A DNA stretch of 64,000 bases. Source: Larix kaempferi (Eukaryota; Streptophyta; Pinopsida; Pinales; Pinaceae). Shown here one piece after another: positions 57,820 to 64,000 of the stretch. Position 1 is the stretch's first letter. Each line of letters begins with the position of its first letter. The notes under the pieces are model-generated. The model did no database searches and was not told the origin of the DNA. It saw only the letters and a list, made by a program, of their open reading frames with translations. A program made the position numbers and the translations under genes. Location of the stretch: contig BSBM01000637.1 of NCBI GenBank assembly GCA_027924585.1, positions 4,154,001 to 4,218,000 on the forward strand. Direction: 5' to 3'.

Positions 57820-58736
57820 TCACATTCTACATTTGTCATTGCTAAGGCATAGGCTCATCTCAATTCATTTTTTTAATACCAATTCAAGATGGTTCAATGC
57901 TTGATTAATTTTTTTTCCATATGGTGTGAATTCATCCATGAAGACTTCCATTTGATCATTTATGAAATCAGGGAATATACTGAGTATGGCCCTTTGGAAT
58001 GTTGCTGGAGCATTACATAACCCAAAGGGTAGTACTCTGTATGCGTAAGTACCCCAGGGGCATGTAAATGTGGTCTTATCTTAATCAGCTGGGTGTATTA
58101 AAATTTGGTTGTACCCATTGAAGCCTTCTAAAAATGAAAAATACTTGTTCCCAACTAATGTGTCCAGCACCTGATCTATAAATGGCAGTGGAAAGTGATC
58201 TTTCTTGGTTGCTTTATTTAGCTCTTTGTAGTCCACACAAATTCACCATTTTCCTCCTTTTTTTGGTACTATAACTAGTGGTGAGACCCATTCGCTGTCA
58301 GATATGGGATATATGAACCCTGCATCTAATAATTTATGTAGTTCTACTTTGACAATGTCCTTTAATGCTGGGTTCAACCTCCTTTGTGGCTACCTGATAG
58401 GGATAGAACCTTCTTTGATGTAAATATGATTTTTGCATATATCGGGATGTATACCTTCATGTCTGCATATGTCCATGCAAAAGATTTATTTTGTTTTGAT
58501 AATACTTTCATTAATTGTTTTTCTTCCTCTGGCTTAATATTGGAATTAATGTTGACTGTCTTTCCAGGAATAATTTCCACTATCTTTCCTTTTTCTGATT
58601 GTTCTTCCAGATGTAGTACTTCTGTCCACATTTTATTTAAGTTCTGGTTTGAACTTTCGTTGTCTTGTTGCTATGCTGTGGCAAAAAATATTTCAAGACC
58701 AACATTGTTAGAATATGCATTTTGTATAAACCTATC
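57820..58736 (-). pseudogene. Reverse transcriptase of Athila-like element A
   Basis: Upstream part 58374-58631 has KQLMKVLSKQNKSFAWTYAD, the usual lead-in to plant gypsy RT. A frameshift near 58390 leads to LHKLLDAGFIYPISDSEWVS, then KKDHFPLPFIDQVLD, FNGYNQILIHP, GTYAYRVLPFGLCNAPATFQ and MEVFMDEFTPYGKK. The LPFGLCNAPATFQ and FIDQ motifs fit Athila. The catalytic F-M-D-D is F-M-D-E. The sequence is cut at 58736 by element B; protease and gag of A would lie beyond B, outside the window. Confidence 0.88.
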
Positions 58737-61056
58737 TATTAGTCCCAAAGATGTTCTAAAGCTGTTTTTTAGAACAGTGCTTGGGCATCAATAATCACTT
58801 CTGAAAAACTTTACTGAATCACAAAATAATCTGACAGAAACAATGTAGAATTATGATATTGAAATGTTAACGGGCAGTATTTCAATGTGCAAAGGAATCA
58901 GATTTTAGTAGCAGATGAAAAATGAAATGGTGCAATATAAAGGTACTGTGTAAGTATTTCTTTATATTACATTTGCAGAAGGACGTGTTGAGCCTAAGGG
59001 AGGAATTCAACAGTCTGAACAAAATGAATAGAAAAACACCACCGAATAATATGAGGGTATCACTTCAAGGTATATTAGCCTGAACACTTCAATCACCAAT
59101 TACCAAAGAAGAAATACTTTTAAGCATAGGCACTCATATAAACCCAGACAACTCTGCATATCATACATAAACAGAAGAGATGGAAAACAAAAGAAGATAC
59201 TAACTCAGCACATCAAAACTTTGAATCCATTAGCTCCAAGATAGAGTAATAATATGTTCTTGTATATTGATCCACTATCAAACATAGAAGTAATACTTCT
59301 TACATCAGAGAGCCAACCCTTTTGGCTATCGCCTACTTGGCTATATATAGCCTTCCTACTCTAATAAACAGAATCTATTACGATCTGTTCAGCTCAACAG
59401 CTTAAAGAAAGACAGTTTATACTCCTTAACAGAGTTTGTTACAAATAACATAAATGATTAAACTACTTGGTCATCTGCTTGACCATGACCCGGGACCATT
59501 TTGATAATCAAAATAGTACGTCCGGCTGGACAAAGAAAATGTGCCACCCTGATATATAGGATAACCATGAGATAAATCTTTCAGAAATACAAAGAAATTC
59601 TTTCACACTTATCCAACCTCCTTTGGCCTAACAGGGACACGGCTGCAACCATACAATTGATGAACGATGTTTCGTAGACCACTACTGCTTCCCTCCTTCA
59701 TCCCTTCCAAGCCCTTTGCTCTTGGAACCTAGCTGCAATGGGAAGAAGACCTACTACTGATGTCGAGCTGTGGAACACGACCTGATGTAGATAATGTTTC
59801 GTTAGAATCGCTAGGTACTAATGCTCCGCCATTTGATCATCCTTCACTAGGACCAGCGTATCTCAACCCCCCATGCTTTTGCAACTGAGAGGCCAATCTT
59901 CCTTTTAACTGCTACATAGGTTGAATTGTCCTTAGACATCTCGAATGAGACCTCAGGTTTATCTCACCTACTAACACACAGATGTGAATCAACAGGCTGC
60001 TCATGAACACTGGTCGTCTGGCCTCTTAGTGTTCCTAGAGAGGCACCTCTTGAAATGTAGTGAAGCATGGGGAAAAACTCAGCTAATTCACTCGAACCAG
60101 AAAACAAGTACCCAGCTGTCAATGACGGAAAAATGAGGCAAAGGATCTCTAATAAAGCAACAATGTCCAACGAGGTATTTATAGAACTAACTGGGCCTTC
60201 CTTGGTAAATGAGCCTGTACCATTTGTAATAATTTCCTGACACCTTTCAAGGTTTGCACGTAGAGACTGAGCTGTAACTTAGTACGATGCCGGTGACATT
60301 AATCATCATTGGAGATGGCCACTTCAGCATGGAAAATGAAAACAACAAAAACAAAAAACCACTTATGGTATTCAGGCTCTTCGAAAAGTGGTCTTAGAAA
60401 ACCCCTTTAGAACCCCTGAATGACTCTAGAGGTGCCACATGGAAACAATGGTTTTTACCTCAGCGAGGGGCTCCTTGCTATATACTTCGCGCATCTTTTC
60501 TACCCTGACGCTTTTTTAATCGTCGATCTCCTTCCAAGCTATCTCGAGATGAGTGTCTAGAAACACACAACTCTGGGGATGGGTCCCGCTCTGTACCCAC
60601 TCATCAGTAGGATCATATGTGCTTCAAAAATACTCGCGCGACTTTACCGACTGGTTTCAGGGCCTTCGAAAAGCAATTGGGGAAAACCATCTTGACGATC
60701 CTAAATAGTTGAGAGGATGACACATGTAAATAATGGTTTCTAGTCAGGGATAGTTCATTCCTTGGAAAACATAAGCCACTCATGGAGCTTGAAAATGGCC
60801 TTTTAACACCGGCTTATGCGAGCTGATATAACGAGGCTTCACTGCGTTTTTACCAAGAAAACTTGTTCCAGCAACCTGTACCTGTGTAATTTCGATTCCT
60901 CCAATCATCTTTCAGACATAGCTTCCAATTTAGTTGGCGCCTTTTCTTTGACAACGAATATCACTAACATTGGCTTCAATGGGGACAACCTCTTCCCTCG
61001 TGGAGAGGTTGAGAACAGTAGACTTGTGCCTTTTAACTCATTGGGCTGTGGAGTCA
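58737..61056 (-). repeat. 3' LTR of element B (right end tentative)
   Basis: 58737-59411 is a close copy of 63335-64000 (starts TATTAGTCCCA versus TGTTAGTCCCA on the plus strand; both contain GTTCTAAAGCTGTTTTTTAG). A palindromic TATA-like element GGCTATATATAGCC lies at 59337-59350. The right end is set at 61056 because the minus strand there has GTAAGAGGGGAAGGACA followed by TGACTCC, a PPT/LTR-start pattern; the partner LTR leaves the window, so this cannot be checked here. No coding signal. Flanking bases on the left are CTATC. Confidence 0.6.
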
Positions 61057-61075
61057 TGTCCTTCCCCTCTTACTT
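61057..61075 (-). other. Candidate polypurine tract of element B
   Basis: Minus strand AAGTAAGAGGGGAAGGACA before TGACTCC. Confidence 0.4.
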
Positions 61076-61452
61076 CTTTACGATGAACAAACATTACTTG
61101 AATTGACAAGTGATTTCGCTGGAAAGCGGGTACTATGGCTGTAGAACGATTCTAATGTTTTATATGGTATGGAGGTCTTCCTACTCATGACGGATGAAGA
61201 CCAGTGAAACATCTCAACAATCTATCCTACAAGTCTATCCATGGATCATAGAACTTTCTGTGATTACCCCTTTTTTTCTAAACACTCCTTTTTTAAAAAT
61301 ATTTTTAGAAATCCCCAAGTGACCACTACTTTGATCTCGTTCCGGTGCCTATTTATTGAGTTTATGATTTTCTTGAGACACTCAGGGGTTTGGCCCTCCT
61401 TTAGATTTTCCGGGATGGAATTGTGAGACAAAATTTTTGCTTTCTGACTAAA

Positions 61453-61929
61453 CTACACATCTGTTTGAAACACATGCCTACTTAGTAGTTTGAAATATGG
61501 CTTTGTAGGATTAGATTTTACTGGGACAATCCATTTAGCAATTGTTGGAAACTTTGACATCTGAATGTATGGGAACGAAAATTGATGTTTGTCGACAACG
61601 TCTATTCTGGTTGGACTTGATTCACTGGGCCAATTACTTTCGTCACTGGCGGGTGAGACAAGCATTGTTCCCTTCTTCAATTCATCTTATTCTATGGCCT
61701 TTTTAAAATGCGTCCTCTCTGCTTCATTGATAGTGAATCTATTAGGGTGTTTCAATTCCTGTAAAAATATTTTTGCTCCTATACATTGATTTTCCATGGA
61801 TAGAGAATTAAAGCTGGGCTTTTCATATCCTGACTCTACAGGAAAATGTATTGAGCTAATATGCTTCTCATCTCTTTTGGTATCAAACAACCAATCCTTA
61901 ATCCTTTGTCTATATACTAGATTCTTCAT
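61453..61929 (-). pseudogene. Unknown ORF fragments of element B
   Basis: Two adjacent minus-strand pieces, 61687-61929 (YRQRIKDWLFDTKRDEKHIS, HPNRFTINEAERTHFKKA) and 61453-61680 (PSESSPTRIDVVDKHQFSFP, TIAKWIVPVKSNPTKPYF), separated by a single stop in the same frame. They follow gag where a protease or RT is expected, but neither D-S/T-G nor any RT motif is present. I do not recognise the product. A decayed stretch 61930-62484 links it to gag. Confidence 0.4.
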
Positions 61930-62484
61930 TAATTCTATTAAAGGAATAACTATCTTTAGTTTAACTAATTCCTGCTCAAGGTAAAGAGGAGAGGGGCTCT
62001 TGTCACATACTTTTCGTAGGCCTCCTAACAGGTCGTCATGTGGGGAGATATGACCCCAGTTTTTATCCTTTCTCTAGAGATTTACAATCTCTACAGTTTT
62101 TCATTCATCTATGCATGAAGATTTTTACTCTTCTTTAGTGAGGTGTATAGGGGAAGAGAAATTTCCCATCCAGTTTACATACTCACTATAATTTCCTTGT
62201 CTTACTTATGTTGGTATTTTGAACAAGTTAACCTTACTCCTGACAATAGGTATCTTAAATGGTCATTCATCCTTCATCTCTTTTCTGTTTACTATTTGAG
62301 GATCAAGAGGCCTTCTGTCATGCACAAGAGGTCGAGTCAGCCTTTTTTTGTTAGAAATATTTCTTGCCAATTCCATTTTATTAATCTTATTTGCTAGGCT
62401 TTTGATCACATGTGCCATCTCATCTAACTTTGTGTCCTAAGGATATCTTGTTCCAAGATTGGTGTCTCTGAAGGGTTCGGTCCA

Positions 62485-63230
62485 CTAGTGGAAACCATAG
62501 GGATTAATTTTCCACTTCTTGGTGAAGGTGATTTTCATGACTTTCATTGTGCTGATGGATTTCTCAAGCAATGTCTTAAACCAGTTTCCTGCCTCTCCTT
62601 CCAGTGATTTAGTGAACATTCGCATCAGTACATCATCATGTTCGATCAGGAGATTATCTGTGAAGTCTTGAAACCGATCCACATGTTCTTCGGTAGATGT
62701 CTCTCTGCTACCATCATACTTAGGTAGCAGCTTCAAATAATGAATAGGCATGTCATTCATGGGTGTGGACAATTGCAGAGGTCCATGATGGCTTGATACC
62801 CACCTTGAGGTTGGTGTAGGTGGTCCTCCACCTCTTTCTCCTGACATGGGTCGACTAGGGTTCAAGATTTTTGCATGTGCGACAATGAGGGTTCTAGGTG
62901 GAGTAATATGGGCTGCGAGTTCCTTGTCTACAGTAGGGATCTTTCGAAAGCTTAGAAAATCAAAGGAAGTATCGGGATCTTGCTGAAAAGGTTCTTCATC
63001 AGGGGTTCAGATAGTAAATTCGGACTCGAGAAATTGCGGGCCAAACAGAGGAGAAGGGAATCTACACTGGTAGCTTGGCAAAGTAGGCTTGAATCTACCG
63101 TGTCTATGTCTCCAAGAAACTAGATTTTCTAGGGCCACAAATTCTTCGTGGCTAGGGTTCTGGCGAGTGTGTCTTCGTCCAGATGCCAGGTTTGCTACTA
63201 TGGAGTCGCTAGGTGGATTATAGCCTGCAC
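62485..63230 (-). pseudogene. Gag of element B
   Basis: Minus-strand frame from about 63230 to 62485 with one stop near 63008. N-terminal part: HEEFVALENLVSWRHRHGRF; then the open stretch 62485-62865 with LLPKYDGSRETSTEEHVDRF, the start of the retrotransposon gag capsid domain, and MFTKSLEGEAGNWFKTL. The plant gypsy gag pattern is L-P-x-F/Y-x-G, then F, A-x-x-W. No zinc knuckle is seen after it. No pol genes lie between this gag and the 3' LTR, so B depended on another element for movement. Confidence 0.8.
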
Positions 63231-63310
63231 CTCAATTTTATCCACCATAAAACTGAGAGCGTATAATTTTGTCGTTATACCCAGGGAAGATCTATCTTCT
63301 TGATTACATT

Positions 63311-63327
63311 CCCCCGCAACGGTGCCA
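63311..63327 (-). other. Primer-binding site of element B (tRNA-Asp type)
   Basis: On the minus strand TGGCACCGTTGCGGGGG lies 7 bp inside the 5' LTR. It resembles TGGCGCCGTTGCCGGGG, the site common in Athila-like elements. Confidence 0.8.
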
Positions 63328-63334
63328 AGAAATA

Positions 63335-64000
63335 TGTTAGTCCCAGAGACGTTCTAAAGCTGTTTTTTAGAACAGTGCCTGGGCATCAATAATCACTTAA
63401 GAAAAACTTTACTGAATCACAAAATAATCTGACAGAAACAATGTAGAATTCTGATATTGAAATGTTAACGGGCAGTATTTCAATGTGCAAAGGAATTAGA
63501 CTTTAGTAGCATGAATGGTGCAATATAAAGGTACTATGTAAGTAAATCTTTATATTACATTTGCAGAAGGACATGTTGAGCCTAAGGGATGAATTCAACA
63601 GTCTGAACAAAATGAATAGCAAAACACCACCGAATAATATGTAGGTACGACTTCAAGGTATATTAGCCTAAACACGTCAATCACCAATTACCAAAGAAGA
63701 AATACTTTTAAGCATAGGCATTCATATAAACCCAGACAAGCTCTGCATATCATACATAAATGGAAGAGATGGAAAATAGAAGAAGATACTAACTCAGCAC
63801 ATCAAAACTTTGAATCCATTATCTCCAAGATAGAGTAATAATATGTTCCTCTATATTGATCCACTATCAAACATAGAAGTAATACTTCTTACATCAGAGA
63901 GCTGACCCTTTTGGCTATCATCTACTTGGCTATATATAGCCTTCCTACTCTAATAAACAGAATCTGTTACGATCTGTTCAGCTCAACAACTTAAAGAAAG
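63335..64000 (-). repeat. 5' LTR of element B, cut by the window edge
   Basis: Nearly identical to 58737-59411 with a few substitutions and small indels. On the minus strand it ends GTCTCTGGGACTAACA directly before the PBS. The TATA-like palindrome recurs at about 63928-63941. Confidence 0.9.

Noticed and set aside
60816-61106. 96-codon plus-strand ORF
   Set aside because: Crosses the tentative LTR/PPT border of element B and has no domain; likely chance.
1-64000. CRISPR array, tRNA, rRNA or intact host gene
   Set aside because: No regularly spaced direct repeats with unique spacers, no RNA-gene signature and no coding region without retroelement context was seen by eye; a tRNA scan could not be run.

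Overview
This window is plant nuclear DNA built almost entirely of LTR retrotransposons nested in one another. I find no host gene, tRNA, rRNA or CRISPR array. The families seen (Ty1/copia; Ty3/gypsy of chromovirus, Tat/Ogre-like and Athila-like types), LTRs up to about 4.7 kb, low-GC spacers and heavy stop-codon and frameshift decay fit a large, repeat-rich seed-plant genome. A conifer or other gymnosperm is my best guess, held with low confidence. Every coding region is broken by stops or frameshifts, so all are called pseudogenes.

Left part (1-11 kb): the 3' end of a chromovirus-like element (chromodomain remnant, polypurine tract, 359-bp LTR); a decayed coiled-coil coding remnant; an LTR-like block; and a 4.7-kb TG...CA unit with a TGTAA duplication on both sides, probably a giant solo LTR. 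8.8-11.05 kb is unassigned AT-rich DNA.

Middle (11-24.6 kb): element E (11053-15323, minus) is a complete gypsy deletion derivative with LTRs, PBS, PPT and a perfect CTGAC duplication, but without RT and integrase cores. Element X (minus, about 15.3-24.63 kb) carries a large ORF of unknown function at its 3' end. Copia 1 (17432-23171, plus) is inserted into that ORF.

Right part (24.63-64 kb) is a deep nest. Gypsy D (plus; LTR/leader, gag, protease) starts at about 24634, right at the start of the X ORF. Copia 2 (plus) is inserted in D after the protease domain. A complete 13.7-kb Tat-like gypsy (29197-42894, plus, TSD AGGAG) sits in the 5' LTR of Copia 2. Copia 2 is cut off after integrase at 45808 by the 2.9-kb LTR of element C (minus). 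C is cut by Athila-like element A (minus; 3' LTR, a 770-codon ORF downstream of pol, integrase, RNase H, RT). A itself carries a 1.6-kb solo LTR in its downstream ORF (TSD ATAAC) and a gag-only Athila-like element B (minus) upstream of its RT. The inferred order of insertion is X, then D, Copia 2, C, A, B, six levels deep.

The best candidates for something undescribed are the unknown X ORF, the downstream ORFs of A and C, the gag-only element B, and the Tat element, which has an archaeal-type RNase H as a separate ORF after integrase, zinc knuckles on both sides of the protease, and a 32/64-bp repeat array in its leader.
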